NCBI RefSeq assembly: GCF_029392855.1
Contig: NZ_CP113945.1
Coordinates: 62,001-126,000 of the forward strand
Length of the DNA: 64,000 nt
From: Lactobacillus sp. ESL0680
GTDB taxonomy: Bacteria > Bacillota > Bacilli > Lactobacillales > Lactobacillaceae
Reading direction: 5' to 3'
In this document: positions 32,509-42,108 of the stretch, one piece after another
Layout of the letters: every line of letters starts with the position of its first letter
How positions within the stretch are numbered: position 1 is the stretch's first letter
The notes under the pieces: model-generated
What the model was told of the DNA's origin: nothing
Seen by the model: the letters and a program-made list of their open reading frames with translations, nothing else
The model's database searches: none
Position numbers and translations under genes: made by a program

Positions 32509-34119
32509 TTATTTGTCTCTAGTAGCAACTTGAACTTGGTTAGCCATTAAGTTGTAGTCCTTACTACCATCAAGATGTTTTTCAATTAAATTGAAGATTC
32601 TGGTAATTGTGAACGTCAAAATCAGGTAAATTGCGGAAATTGTCAGGTAAGTTGGGAAGAACTTGAAAGTTTGACTGGCAATAGTTGAACCGACGAAGAA
32701 CAATTCCGAAACGGAAATGATGCTCAATACCGAAGTATCCTTAATGTTAACGATAAACTCGTTAGTAATTGACGGTAGACAGTTTCTAATGGCTTGCGGC
32801 AAAATAATGTGCCACATTCTTTGATTGTGGGTCATTCCCAAAGCACTGGCAGCTTCGAATTGGCCTTGCGGTGTGGAGATAATCCCGCCGCGGATAATTT
32901 CAGCTAAGTAAGCACCAGTATTAATGGAAACAATGATTAGAGCAGCCGCGGTACGGTCAATATTAATGTGCCAGAACTGAGCGATACCATAGTAGATAAC
33001 GGCAGCCTGAACCATCATTGGCGTGCCCCGGAAAATTTCAATATAAACGGATAACAGCCAGTCGACAAACTTTAATGCCCATTTCTTGCCGTTAGTTGTT
33101 GGTGTTGGAATGGTGCGAATAATGCCGACAAACAGACCAATGAAGAACCCGGCAATGGTACCGACTGCTGCAAGCAGCAAGGTCATGCCAATCCCGCTCA
33201 TAATCATGCCGCCATATTGCTTGAGCATGGAAATGAGCCAACTTTGCTTTTTACCGTTTTTGCCTTTCTTGGAATCAGTTTTTGGCTGCTCCTTAATGGC
33301 TTCGGTCATTAGCTTAGTTCTCTTAGATTTCGAAATTGTAGCTAGGACTTTATTAACTTGCTTGAGCAGTTTCGGGTTAGTCTTGGCAACACCAATTGAG
33401 GAAACCATCTGTGCCTTAGTGACGTGGAAACCTTTCATTGGGTTAAGCGGTATGGCTCTAATGTCAGGGTCAACCATCTTGAAGGAAATCGCTTCAGTTG
33501 AATCGGCAATATAACCATCAATGGTACCGGAAATTAAACTTTGCCTCATCGCCGAAAAGTCCTTCATGTTAGGCTCTTTTTTAGCGCCAGGCAACTGGTT
33601 GATTAATTGATAGTGGAACGTTCCTTGTTGAGCAGTAAGACGTGCACCCTTAAAGTCGGTTAGCTTTTTAGCATTAAGATATTTGCTGCCAGCCTTAGTG
33701 ACAACGACAAAAACACCGCTCCAATAAGGATTAGTAAAGTTAATGGCCTTTTCCCGTTCTGGTGTAGGACTCATGCCGGCAATGATTAAGTCGGCTTTGC
33801 CGCTAGTTAGAGCAGGCAATAGTCCGTCCCATTCGGTTTTCATGACAACAATTTTTTTGTGCAGCTTTTTACCAATAATTTTGGCTATTTTGACATCATA
33901 GCCATTGGCATAGGTGTGAGAACCATCAATGGGTACAGCACCATTGGACTTATCGGTCTGAGTCCAGTTGTTAGGCGAATAATTGGCTTCCATTGCGACT
34001 TTGAGGACGCCATCATCTTTTTTAGCAGCACTAGCTTGATTATTATTCAAGCTAAGGCCACTAATTAAAGTGAAAACGACTGCAAATAACGCAACTAGCC
34101 ATCTGGTTTTTGACTTCAT
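32509..34119 (-). CDS. fused substrate-binding/permease protein of a lysine ABC transporter (copy 2)
   Basis: 536 residues from ATG 34119 with TTTGGAGG upstream. Same architecture as copy 1: signal about 1-33, SBP_bac_3 domain about 38-275 (GKADLIIAGMSPTPEREKAI), then GlnP-type permease with EIFRGTPMMVQAAVIYYG and the EAA loop. High identity extends into the leader DNA, so this is a tandem duplication. The binding domain is the more diverged part (for example WSGVFVVVTKAGS versus RRSTFVVITKANS), so specificity may differ. Confidence 0.92.
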   Translation of the reverse strand: MKSKTRWLVALFAVVFTLISGLSLNNNQASAAKKDDGVLKVAMEANYSPNNWTQTDKSNGAVPIDGSHTYANGYDVKIAKIIGKKLHKKIVVMKTEWDGLLPALTSGKADLIIAGMSPTPEREKAINFTNPYWSGVFVVVTKAGSKYLNAKKLTDFKGARLTAQQGTFHYQLINQLPGAKKEPNMKDFSAMRQSLISGTIDGYIADSTEAISFKMVDPDIRAIPLNPMKGFHVTKAQMVSSIGVAKTNPKLLKQVNKVLATISKSKRTKLMTEAIKEQPKTDSKKGKNGKKQSWLISMLKQYGGMIMSGIGMTLLLAAVGTIAGFFIGLFVGIIRTIPTPTTNGKKWALKFVDWLLSVYIEIFRGTPMMVQAAVIYYGIAQFWHINIDRTAAALIIVSINTGAYLAEIIRGGIISTPQGQFEAASALGMTHNQRMWHIILPQAIRNCLPSITNEFIVNIKDTSVLSIISVSELFFVGSTIASQTFKFFPTYLTISAIYLILTFTITRIFNLIEKHLDGSKDYNLMANQVQVATRDK

Positions 34120-34171
34120 TTTAAAACCTCCAAATTGTTTTAAATAAAGCCAATACAATAAAAAGCGTAAA

Positions 34172-34204
34172 TAAAAACCTCACTGCTAAATAGCAATGAG
34201 GTTA
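34172..34204 (-). terminator. lysine-riboswitch terminator, copy 2
   Basis: AACCTCA pairs with TGAGGTT on the minus strand, with a T run. The stem differs from copy 1 at paired positions, so pairing is kept. Confidence 0.8.
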
Positions 34205-34229
34205 CAAGTGATCATATTTAAACAAATCA

Positions 34230-34396
34230 TATAGCGCTCCCCGGGGACGAACCGGGACAGTCTGCAAGATATGTTCTTGCAGCCCAACCATGAACTTGCG
34301 CTGGACAAATTCATGGTTTCGGCGGTAATTCTTGAGCTAATCGTCATCGCATCACGCGTGCTCGGATTAGGTTTGTAATTATCGCGACCTCTATTG
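34230..34396 (-). promoter_or_regulatory. lysine (L-box) riboswitch, copy 2
   Basis: Same segments in the same order as copy 1: AGAGGTCGCGAT at the 5' side, GCCGAAACC, TTGGGCTGC, GACTGTCCCGG, GGGGAGCGCTAT. It controls the SBP-permease copy 2 and M20 genes. The bases that differ from copy 1 lie mostly in variable stems. Confidence 0.9.
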
Positions 34397-34480
34397 CATT
34401 GGAAATTATTAACTTGGTGAAAATATTAAATTAAATTTTACTGATTGTCAACTATATTATCAAAAATAATTTATTAATAT

Positions 34481-35701
34481 TTAATTTTTAATAACGGGAG
34501 TTTTTTCGTATTCAGTCAAGTCTTTACCAAAAATTAGGAAGACAATCACGGTAATTATTGCGACAAAAGCTGGCAGTAAAAGTGGTTTTTTAAGTAAGTC
34601 AAAAATACCGGCAACAACGGTACCAAAGAAGACATCAAGAAGAGAAGAACCAAAGGTAATGAAACTTGCCTGACCAGACTGAATTGTGACCGCAGTTCGT
34701 CTAATGCGCAGCCGCGAAATCCACGTGCTGACGGGGATGCAGGAAAGCATGACGGCGATAATGCAAATGCTCAAACTGTAAACGCTGGGGCTAACGGCAA
34801 AGATGATTAGGCATAGAGCAGGTAAAGCGATTAACATCATACTTTTCTTGAAATTCAAATTGGTGCGTAACACTAGATTGCCCAAGGTAGTCCCAACTGC
34901 ATAATCGACAACCAAATAGACGATCTTGGTATATTCGGGATCAACGCTGCTCCAGAGATAAACCATTAGACTATTAAAGTAGCCCATCAAAAGACTAACA
35001 AAGATTGCCAGAATAATTGAACTGCGCAAACCAGTATTAGCTTTAATTAGCCGGTAAATCTTTTTGATTTGGGCTAAAGTTGAATTGGTTGCTAGGTCAT
35101 GACCAACAAGGTTTGGGTCATAGTTTTCATCTAATAAACTAGTGGGGATAAAGAACAGCAGGTAGGAAATACTGCCAACTAACAACAAAAATTTGTAGAT
35201 AATTGAACCATCATTAAATTCGCTAGCTAGAACGTATGCACAGCCAATTGCCAGATAACTTAAAATTAGGCCAATATTGCCAAAAGTGGTATTCTTACCG
35301 ATTACCATGTCAACTTGCTCGTCAGGAATAAACCGCTTGGTAGCCCCGTTATATGCGGATTGAGCAAAGAGAGAAATAAAAGTCATTATAATATCGCAGC
35401 CAATATAGGCATAAATAAAGTATCTGCCTTTAAATAGGAATGGGATTAGTAGAATTAAGCCAAGTAGGGGATAAGTAACTTGTAAGGCTTTCTTCTTACT
35501 GATGTGATCCATAGTAGAACCGACAAAAAGCGTCAAGATGATAACGCCAAAGGATTCTAAGCTGGAAAAGATACTATTGACGGTAACTGACCGCGAAAAA
35601 GACGCGATTAAAATTGAGCCGCCGATGCCGACAGCTAGGTCACCAAGATTAGAAATCAATGCCATAATTGGTAAGAGAGAAGAATTACGTACTTTTTTCA
35701 T
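34481..35701 (-). CDS. MFS transporter
   Basis: 406 residues with about twelve membrane segments. The MFS loop-2/3 motif appears as GSTMDHISKKKALQ at about 60. No substrate features are recognisable; the layout resembles MFS efflux proteins with no gene neighbours to suggest a drug. Transcribed alone. Confidence 0.85.
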   Translation of the reverse strand: MKKVRNSSLLPIMALISNLGDLAVGIGGSILIASFSRSVTVNSIFSSLESFGVIILTLFVGSTMDHISKKKALQVTYPLLGLILLIPFLFKGRYFIYAYIGCDIIMTFISLFAQSAYNGATKRFIPDEQVDMVIGKNTTFGNIGLILSYLAIGCAYVLASEFNDGSIIYKFLLLVGSISYLLFFIPTSLLDENYDPNLVGHDLATNSTLAQIKKIYRLIKANTGLRSSIILAIFVSLLMGYFNSLMVYLWSSVDPEYTKIVYLVVDYAVGTTLGNLVLRTNLNFKKSMMLIALPALCLIIFAVSPSVYSLSICIIAVMLSCIPVSTWISRLRIRRTAVTIQSGQASFITFGSSLLDVFFGTVVAGIFDLLKKPLLLPAFVAIITVIVFLIFGKDLTEYEKTPVIKN

Positions 35702-35797
35702 ATTTAGCTCCTGTAAAAATATTATTCAATAATTATGAACTTAATATGAATAATTTTCAATAATGCTAAATATTTTTTAATAATTAAAGAATGAAAC

Positions 35798-36430
35798 CTA
35801 GCCCCAACCATGATTTTTATCATAATCGCGCTTTTTCATTCGCGAGACATAAGGATTGCCACTGACGTAATAACGCAAAGGCTTCTGTGCCCATTCTTGG
35901 TTGGATTGATTAATCCCAATTCGCGGACCAGCAATAATTTTAACTGCATGCCTTTTATGAGCATTATCAAGGTCAATGCTAAACGGCGAATCAGCTAAAA
36001 AGTGCAGGTTCCAATGTTTATCATGGATGCCAAAGGCCTGCATCATTTTGGCAGGGCCGTTGGTTAATAAAACGCCGTCTTTGCCATTGCGATTGATAAT
36101 CATCTGGTCAATGCCCCATGCGGGTTCGATTGCCCTAATTAAAATTCCTTGTGGTTCGTCCAATTCTTGGGTGGCAACGTCAAAGAAAAAATATTGCCTT
36201 TGGCTATAAATATAAATGGTGCCGCCAGCGCGATATAGCCCTTCATTAGCTGGACTGCGGCGGTTATTATAGGAATGAGCAGCGCGGTCGTGAATACCCA
36301 AATAGGCCTCGGCTTCAACGATATAGCCGCCCATTAAGTGGTTGCCGTCATTGTAAGTTAACGGGCGGCCGATTAGGTCAGCCGTGATTTTGGCGGTAGA
36401 ATTGTTAGTAAAATAAGTTGAATAATCCAT
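35798..36430 (-). CDS. DNA-3-methyladenine glycosylase (AAG type)
   Basis: 210 residues. AAG-family blocks: GGYIVEAEAYLG (catalytic Glu region), DRAAHSYNNRR, GTIYIYSQRQYFFFDV, GILIRAIEP and NGPAKMMQAFGI. It excises alkylated bases to start base-excision repair. Close to ogt and other stress genes but on its own promoter. Confidence 0.93.
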   Translation of the reverse strand: MDYSTYFTNNSTAKITADLIGRPLTYNDGNHLMGGYIVEAEAYLGIHDRAAHSYNNRRSPANEGLYRAGGTIYIYSQRQYFFFDVATQELDEPQGILIRAIEPAWGIDQMIINRNGKDGVLLTNGPAKMMQAFGIHDKHWNLHFLADSPFSIDLDNAHKRHAVKIIAGPRIGINQSNQEWAQKPLRYYVSGNPYVSRMKKRDYDKNHGWG

Positions 36431-36476
36431 GTTTCTTTCCTAGTAGTACACGATAAACATTAAAGAGGTAATTACG

Positions 36477-36836
36477 ATGACAGAAATTAAATTGGTTCGG
36501 ATTTATAACCACCAGCAACCTGAAGGATACCGGATTTTGGTTGATCGACTGTGGCCGCGCGGAATGAGTAAAGTTAAGGCTGATTTAGATGAATGGGCCA
36601 AGGAAGTGGGCCCGAGTACTGAATTGCGCAAATGGTTTAATCATGATGATGCGAAGTTTGCGTCTTTTAAAGAGAAATATCTTACTGAATTAAAGGCAAA
36701 TCCTGCGGTGCCGCAATTTTTAGCATTAGTGAAGACACAATTGTCTAAAACAGACGTCTTATTTTTATATGGTGCTAAAAATAAAGAGCACAACCAAGCG
36801 GTTGTACTCAAAGAATATGTATTGCAATCCCTATAG
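36477..36836 (+). CDS. DUF488 family protein
   Basis: 119 residues with the family core GYRILVDRLWPRGMSK, LDEWAKEVGPSTELRKWF and the ending VLFLYGAKNKEHNQAVVL. The family is widespread and of unknown function. AGAGG precedes the ATG. Its stop region overlaps the end of the convergent terC gene by six bases, so there is no terminator between them. Confidence 0.88.
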   Translation: MTEIKLVRIYNHQQPEGYRILVDRLWPRGMSKVKADLDEWAKEVGPSTELRKWFNHDDAKFASFKEKYLTELKANPAVPQFLALVKTQLSKTDVLFLYGAKNKEHNQAVVLKEYVLQSL

Positions 36837-37625
36837 CTTTTTGTGGCCGTGGCGTTTAACCCGCCAGAAGTGAAAGGCAATTGTCAGTAGAAGAATGCCA
36901 AAGACAATCATTGCAAACACCGTATTAGGCAGTTCGTAATTAAATGGCGGCAGCGACAGCAACAATTTAAGTGCGATAATCCCAATTAAAATGTAGGCCA
37001 TTGGCTGTAATTCGGGGATAATGTCCATTAACTTGATGATAACTTCGGCTACGCCCCGCATGCACAGGATACCAATCATACCGCCGATTAAGACAATTAC
37101 CGGATTGCTGGACACTGCCAAGGCAGCCAGAACGGAGTCAATGGAGAAGACGATATCCATTGCTTCAATTGAAATAACTGTGCGCCAGAAAAGGGATAAA
37201 ACGTGTTTGCCTTTTTTGGTCTGGTGCTTACTAAGCTTAGCTTCTTCCGCCTTTTCTTTTGCGGCTGCCTTTTGCGGGTGGCGTTGATCGTAGAAAAACT
37301 TAACTGCCAAATAGAAGAGGTAGAAACTGCCGGCTAACTTAATCTCCCAAAAATTAATCAGGTAAGTTCCGATACCGATAACAATAAAGCGAAAAATATA
37401 TGCGCCCCAGAGACCGTAGAATAATGACTTTTCCTGTTGCTTTTTGTCAGGTAAGGCCTTAGTTTGCGCGGCTAGGACCACTGCATTGTCAACGGACAAC
37501 AGACATTCCATTAAAATTAGGGTAAGGATAATCATCCAATCCTTACCGCTGGTTAAAACGTGCAGCCAGTTGCTGGCACTGAAAAACGGCGCGTACATTT
37601 TAATAATTGAATTGATAATCGACAT
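36831..37625 (-). CDS. TerC family integral membrane protein
   Basis: 264 residues, about seven membrane segments. The TerC motifs CLLSVDNAVVLA and SIEAMDIVFSIDSVLAAL each contain the paired acidic residues thought to bind metal. Bacterial TerC homologues export manganese to metalate exoenzymes. Last gene of the sirtuin-ogt-terC operon, starting right at the end of ogt. Confidence 0.9.
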   Translation of the reverse strand: MSIINSIIKMYAPFFSASNWLHVLTSGKDWMIILTLILMECLLSVDNAVVLAAQTKALPDKKQQEKSLFYGLWGAYIFRFIVIGIGTYLINFWEIKLAGSFYLFYLAVKFFYDQRHPQKAAAKEKAEEAKLSKHQTKKGKHVLSLFWRTVISIEAMDIVFSIDSVLAALAVSSNPVIVLIGGMIGILCMRGVAEVIIKLMDIIPELQPMAYILIGIIALKLLLSLPPFNYELPNTVFAMIVFGILLLTIAFHFWRVKRHGHKKL

Positions 37626-38117
37626 CTAAAAACTCTTTTCTAAATTAATCAGGTGCTTTTTATAGTTTTTGCCCAAACGATATTGCCCATAAGTACCATC
37701 AGCGTGAATTACCCGATGACAGGGAATAAAAAATAATACTGGATTAAGAGCAACGGCATGAGCAACTGCCCGGACAGCACTAGGCTGGTTAATCGCCTGA
37801 GCCAAGTCCTGATAACTAATGGTTTGGCCATAAGGAATTTGTCTTACTTGATTAAGCACTTTGTGCTGCCAAGGGGTGACTATTTGGCTGATACTTAACG
37901 GTAAATCAAATTCCTTTCGACTTCCAGTTAAAAATTCGGCTAATTCGTGAATGTAGGGAGCTAGTTTTGCTGGGTCATATAATAACTTTTCCGTTGGATA
38001 AAAATGACTGATTGATAAGGTTGGCAAGTCTTTTTGCCCAACATAGGTTAGACCGTTTTTGTTTGCCATTAGCTCAAACGTCATATAGTTAACGGTCAAA
38101 TCGGCGTAGTAAAGCAT
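37626..38117 (-). CDS. ogt: methylated-DNA-protein-cysteine methyltransferase
   Basis: 163 residues. Active-site motif IPCHRV (alkyl-accepting Cys) at about 131-136, preceded by the recognition helix QAINQPSAVRAVAHAVALNP. It reverses O6-alkylguanine damage stoichiometrically. The start overlaps the sirtuin stop by one base (translational coupling). Confidence 0.93.
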   Translation of the reverse strand: MLYYADLTVNYMTFELMANKNGLTYVGQKDLPTLSISHFYPTEKLLYDPAKLAPYIHELAEFLTGSRKEFDLPLSISQIVTPWQHKVLNQVRQIPYGQTISYQDLAQAINQPSAVRAVAHAVALNPVLFFIPCHRVIHADGTYGQYRLGKNYKKHLINLEKSF

Positions 38118-38821
38118 TAGAGTTGTTCAAAAACGTCCAGCGCGTCCGCGATAATTGAAGAAATGCCGGCTGCTGGAATTTCGGTCTTATTAATTGCCCA
38201 AACTTTGGCGTTATTTTGCCGGTAAGACAATAATTGGGCGAACGGATAAACAACGAAGCTTGTTCCAGAAATAATTACTAGGTCAGAATTTTGCATGGCG
38301 TTAACGGACTTGGATAAATTATCGCCGTTGATGGCTTCACCATAGAGCACGATGCCGGGACGAATGATGCCGCCGCAGTTTTCGTGGCGGAAGCTTTTGG
38401 CATATTCTGCGTAAGCAACAGGTTGGTGGCACTTGGTGCAGTAAATATCGTAAAGGTTGCCGTGAAATTCGGTCACGTGTTGATTGCCGGCTTTTGTATC
38501 AAGATGGTCAACGTTTTGGGTAATCAAGTCGCCTTTTTCATTGCAAAGCTCAGCGATTTTTTGGTGGATGGCGTTAGGCTTGGCATCAGGGAAGTACATG
38601 TTATCCATGACAAATTTGTAGAAAAAGTCAGGCCGACTGTTGAGCGTTTCTGCGCTTAAAATGGTCTCGGGACTTTCGGACACGCCATCGTAAATACCGT
38701 TTTTGGAGCGATAGTCGGGGATGCCGGAATGGGTAGAAACACCAGCACCAGTTAGAAACGTGATGTGTTGGGCTTGGTCAATGTCGTGCTTTAATTCGGT
38801 TATTTGTTTTGGGTCAATCAT
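38117..38821 (-). CDS. cobB: Sir2-family NAD-dependent protein deacylase (CobB)
   Basis: 234 residues. NAD-binding GAGVSTHSGIPDYR at about 25-38, TQNVDHL and the catalytic His in VTEFHGNLYDIYC, zinc ligands CTKC...C (two CxxC pairs, the second as ENCGG with one visible Cys), and GTSFVVYP. The second zinc pair seems incomplete (one Cys), as in macrodomain-linked or class-M sirtuins, but other features are normal. First gene of the operon with ogt and terC. Confidence 0.92.
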   Translation of the reverse strand: MIDPKQITELKHDIDQAQHITFLTGAGVSTHSGIPDYRSKNGIYDGVSESPETILSAETLNSRPDFFYKFVMDNMYFPDAKPNAIHQKIAELCNEKGDLITQNVDHLDTKAGNQHVTEFHGNLYDIYCTKCHQPVAYAEYAKSFRHENCGGIIRPGIVLYGEAINGDNLSKSVNAMQNSDLVIISGTSFVVYPFAQLLSYRQNNAKVWAINKTEIPAAGISSIIADALDVFEQL

Positions 38822-38937
38822 TAGTTTTGTACCTTTCTTAAAATCAATTCACTATCTGTAGTTTACTACAATGTGGTTCCAATGAACGAGTTTAGTAAGG
38901 CAGACTAAAGCTTTTGAGTTTTTAAATCAGACAAATA

Positions 38938-39245
38938 TTATTTGACAAACTGCACTCTACCTGAGGCCCACATGGCATAGAAGAATAGGATTATACAAAT
39001 TATTGCTGAAATCACTAGTCCTAAAATTATAGCAATGAAGGAATTGATGTTCTTTCTTTGAAAGAACGTAGTTAATGTGTCATTATATCTAATAAATAAA
39101 GTCCCAAAACTACCGTAGAAAAATTAAATAGTTTGAACCACGGGCAAATCAAAATTAGAAGTAACTCTACTACTGAAAGAATCTTTACCCATTTATATAC
39201 CTTAGGGGATAATAATTCGTACATAGTTTCTTTATCTTTAATCAT
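38938..39245 (-). pseudogene. frameshifted copy of the small membrane protein at 39267
   Basis: An ATG at 39245 with GGAG six bases upstream opens a frame that matches the neighbour (IKDKETMYELLSPKVYKW... PWFKLFNFS) but stops at 39072. In the adjacent frame, from near 39105, reading continues to a TAA at 38938-38940 with TLTTFFQRKNINSF and the ending YAMWASGRVQFVK, matching the neighbour's YAMWASGRVEFVK. A single-base change near 39105 is the simplest cause. Tandem duplicate, now probably inactive. Confidence 0.75.
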
Positions 39246-39266
39246 TGATAACTCCAATGTCTAAAT

Positions 39267-39590
39267 TTATTTAACAAATTCAACTCTACCTGAGGCCCAC
39301 ATGGCATAGAAAAATAGGATAGCTGAAGTTATCATTCCTAAAGCGAATGCAAGCAAAATAGCAATAGGACCAATAATTCGATGCTTTTGAAAGAAAGTAG
39401 CCAGTGGGTCTACTAAAAGCATCAAATAAGTTCCAATCAAAGATACGCTAAAATCAAACAATTTGAACCATGGAATAATTAAAATCCCAAGTAATACAAT
39501 TATCGTGATTAACCACGCGAATTTATATCCTTTGGGATTTAAAATTGCTTCTCGCATAGTTCCTTTATATTTATCTTTTATAATTGTCAA
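39267..39590 (-). CDS. small membrane protein
   Basis: 107 residues if read from TTG 39590, with about three membrane helices and the ending FYAMWASGRVEFVK. The start is uncertain. GGAG lies immediately before the TTG (too close), the codon aligned with the paralogue's ATG is ATT, and an ATG at 39557 has AAAGGA in front. Family unknown. It is a tandem paralogue of the broken gene at 38938. Confidence 0.65.
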   Translation of the reverse strand: MTIIKDKYKGTMREAILNPKGYKFAWLITIIVLLGILIIPWFKLFDFSVSLIGTYLMLLVDPLATFFQKHRIIGPIAILLAFALGMITSAILFFYAMWASGRVEFVK

Positions 39591-39692
39591 CTCCAGTCAT
39601 GTATATACTGCATACATTTTTATATTTTAATAGTATATAAAAGAGGCGATATATATTCAAGTTTGTTTTCATTAGTAGAATTAAGCAAATAA

Positions 39693-39730
39693 AAATACAC
39701 GACCCCGGTAAACTATCGGAATCGTGTATT
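39693..39730 (-). terminator. asnA terminator
   Basis: AATACACGA and TCGTGTATT form a nine-pair stem followed by T on the minus strand, right after the asnA stop. Confidence 0.85.
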
Positions 39731-39738
39731 AGCAGTTT

Positions 39739-40752
39739 TTATAACAAAGGAATATCATGCTTGGCGCATTCAGCGATCATTTCTTTAGGCCAGATGCTGG
39801 CTTGGACTTCGCCAATGTGCGCCTTGCCCAGCAGCAACATGCATAGTCGTGATTGCCCAATGCCGCCGCCGATTGAGTAAGGAAGCTCACCCTTTAGCAG
39901 CATTTGGTGGAATGGCAACTTTTCACGGTCAAGGCAGTCAGCCTTGGTTAGTTGTTCGTGCAGACTTTCGGGGCTAATGCGAATTCCCATTGAAGAAACT
40001 TCCAGCTTTTGTTTGAGTGGTTCATACCAGAAGATCAAATCGCCGTTTAGTTGCCAGTCATCGTAATCTGGTGCGCGACCATCGTGAGGTTTGCCGCTGC
40101 GATTTAACTTGTCGCCAATCTTCATTAAGAATACGGCTTTTTCTTCCTTGGCAATCTTGTTTTCACGTTCCTCAGGGCTGATGTCTGGCCAGCGGTCTTC
40201 CAGTTCTTGCGTTGTTACGAAGTGGACTTCGTCAGGCAAGCGATAAGTCGAAGCGGGATAACGTTCGGCACATTCAGCTTCAATTTGCTTAATTGCGGCG
40301 TAAATCTTTTGCACGGTTTGCTTTAGGGTTTCAATCGTTCGATCTTCCTTGCTGATGACCTTTTCCCAATCCCATTGGTCAACATAGATGGAGTGGAAGT
40401 TATCCATTTCTTCATCGCGGCGGATAGCGTTCATGTTGGTGTAAAGTCCTTCATGCATGCCGAAGTCATACTTCTTCAGCGCCATCCGTTTCCACTTGGC
40501 AAGTGAGTGGACAATTTCAATTGTATCGTCCTTAGGCATGTCTTTGGCGTCAAAGGCAACGGGTCGTTCAACGCCGTTTAAGTTGTCGTTTAAACCTGTG
40601 TCTTTTTCGACAAACATTGGTGCAGACATCCGCTGCAAGTTAAGCTTTTGCGCTAGAATGGTTTGGAATCGTTCCCGAATGAAGACAATAGCTGCTTCAG
40701 TGTCACGAATTGTTAAAGTTGGCTGATATTTTTCTGGCAAAATTAAAGTCAT
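39739..40752 (-). CDS. asnA: AsnA, aspartate-ammonia ligase
   Basis: 337 residues, the normal length for AsnA. Class II synthetase-like fold with [25 protein letters not shown], the motif [10 protein letters not shown] and C-terminal [25 protein letters not shown]. It makes asparagine from aspartate and ammonia with ATP. AGGTAAAC lies before the ATG. Controlled by the T-box leader upstream. Confidence 0.96.
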   Translation of the reverse strand: MTLILPEKYQPTLTIRDTEAAIVFIRERFQTILAQKLNLQRMSAPMFVEKDTGLNDNLNGVERPVAFDAKDMPKDDTIEIVHSLAKWKRMALKKYDFGMHEGLYTNMNAIRRDEEMDNFHSIYVDQWDWEKVISKEDRTIETLKQTVQKIYAAIKQIEAECAERYPASTYRLPDEVHFVTTQELEDRWPDISPEERENKIAKEEKAVFLMKIGDKLNRSGKPHDGRAPDYDDWQLNGDLIFWYEPLKQKLEVSSMGIRISPESLHEQLTKADCLDREKLPFHQMLLKGELPYSIGGGIGQSRLCMLLLGKAHIGEVQASIWPKEMIAECAKHDIPLL

Positions 40753-40781
40753 GGTTGTTTACCTCCAAAATTAGGTCAAAG

Positions 40782-40829
40782 AAAAAGCCCTTTGTCCAAT
40801 TGTCAATTCAATAGGACGAAAGGCTTTTT
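40782..40829 (-). terminator. T-box terminator of asnA
   Basis: AAAAAGCCTTTCGTCC pairs with GGACAAAGGGCTTTTT on the minus strand, just downstream of the T-box sequence. Confidence 0.85.
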
Positions 40830-41040
40830 CCGCGGTACCACCTAAATTGCTCAAACTATGAGCCAACTCATGAAGCACTAACATGCTTCACCAGCGTGGT
40901 AACGTACTGGGGACGACGCAACCTACTCTAGTAAAATTTCAGTGCGTTGCTAAAAGGGTTTTTCGATAATTCAGGGTCTGGTGCATTCTCACTAACTGCA
41001 CCTCACTGAATAGAGATAAATTATTTACTCGTCTTTATCA
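40830..41040 (-). promoter_or_regulatory. T-box leader of asnA
   Basis: The invariant T-box AGGTGGTACCGCGG lies at 40830-40843 (minus strand), preceded by about 200 bases of structured leader (a large stem-I region ending near 41040). Uncharged tRNA should block the terminator. The expected partner is tRNA-Asn from the gene controlled; I could not fix the specifier codon by eye. Confidence 0.88.
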
Positions 41041-41172
41041 TTGCATTTATTTTAATGATATTTAACACTAATTTTAATAAAATTGCAAGCAAAAATTAAT
41101 TATATTCGATATGACTATCGAAATTGGGTCACTCTGTTATAATAATAAAGAATAATAGCGAGGAGAATTTTT

Positions 41173-41658
41173 ATGGGAAATTCGACATTTTTATATTTTC
41201 TTTTTGATGCTGTAGTGCTTGGCTACACCTGTTACAGCTGGTTCTGGCAAGCAAGCATTGACTTGAAGGGGCGTTATCGAACTTCATCAATTGTCTGGAC
41301 AGTAATAATCATTTGGGCCGGCTTTGCGTGGGAACTTTTAGAAAAAGGTGATCCGGGCCTGAGTATGTTCCTAGCTATCTTCTTGTTAATGGGAATTATT
41401 GATGGCTTTTCCGGTTTAACACCCAAAAGGGCAGTAGTTTCAGGATATATTAGGCGGACAGTTTCTTATCAAGATATTGCCCTAGTAACTTTAATTAAGG
41501 TACCCAACCCTAAGAAAAAAATGGTCATTTGCATTCTGACTACTAATAAGCACCAGCAATATTATCTGCGATTTTCTGAAGGGGTTGCGCAAATTATTGC
41601 CGTCTTGAAAAATCGCATTGGTCATAATGTTCGAATTGAAGTACAAGATATTTTATAA
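41173..41658 (+). CDS. hypothetical membrane protein
   Basis: 161 residues with three N-terminal hydrophobic segments (about 5-25, 40-58, 64-82) and a cytosolic C-terminal half rich in basic residues. GAGGAG precedes the ATG. I do not recognise the family. Monocistronic, ended by a strong terminator. Confidence 0.75.
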   Translation: MGNSTFLYFLFDAVVLGYTCYSWFWQASIDLKGRYRTSSIVWTVIIIWAGFAWELLEKGDPGLSMFLAIFLLMGIIDGFSGLTPKRAVVSGYIRRTVSYQDIALVTLIKVPNPKKKMVICILTTNKHQQYYLRFSEGVAQIIAVLKNRIGHNVRIEVQDIL

Positions 41659-41660
41659 AT

Positions 41661-41699
41661 AAAAAAGGCAGTTAAATAAATTCTAACTGCTCTTTTTAT
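41661..41699 (+). terminator. terminator of gene at 41173
   Basis: AAAAAAGGCAGTTA pairs with TAACTGCTCTTTTT around a short loop. Confidence 0.8.
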
Positions 41700-41765
41700 G
41701 CCTTAAATCTTATGATAAACTATTTATGTATTTATTATTTTTTATAGGTATATATGGGAGTATGT

Positions 41766-42080
41766 ATGAAGGTAAGATTGAAAAACAAGAATAACAATAT
41801 AAAAGAAGTGAAGCTAGGATTTAGCTGGACTGAATTTTTCTTTGGTTGGTGGCCAATGCTAATCAGAGGTGATTTTAAGTGGGCCATCATTTCTTTTGTG
41901 ATAAATGTGGTTCTATTTATATTTTTAGGTGCATTTTCGGCAGCAGCTTGGTATCCATATACATTGATAATGGCCTTCTTCTATAATAAGCTTTATATTA
42001 AAGACCTGATAGCCAAAGGTTATGCACCAATTGACACTGGTGATGAAGAGTTACTGAAGAGCAAAGATGTTGATTTTTAG
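41766..42080 (+). CDS. DUF2628-like small membrane protein
   Basis: 104 residues from ATG 41766, with GGGAG five bases upstream; an ATG at 41754 lies before that site. A basic N-terminus is followed by FSWTEFFFGWWPMLIRGDFKWA (residues about 20-40) and two hydrophobic helices, then FYNKLYIKDLIAKGYAP. This resembles DUF2628 membrane proteins. Function unknown. Confidence 0.68.
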   Translation: MKVRLKNKNNNIKEVKLGFSWTEFFFGWWPMLIRGDFKWAIISFVINVVLFIFLGAFSAAAWYPYTLIMAFFYNKLYIKDLIAKGYAPIDTGDEELLKSKDVDF

Positions 42081-42108
42081 TTAAATTAAAAGACACAGTT
42101 TTGATATG

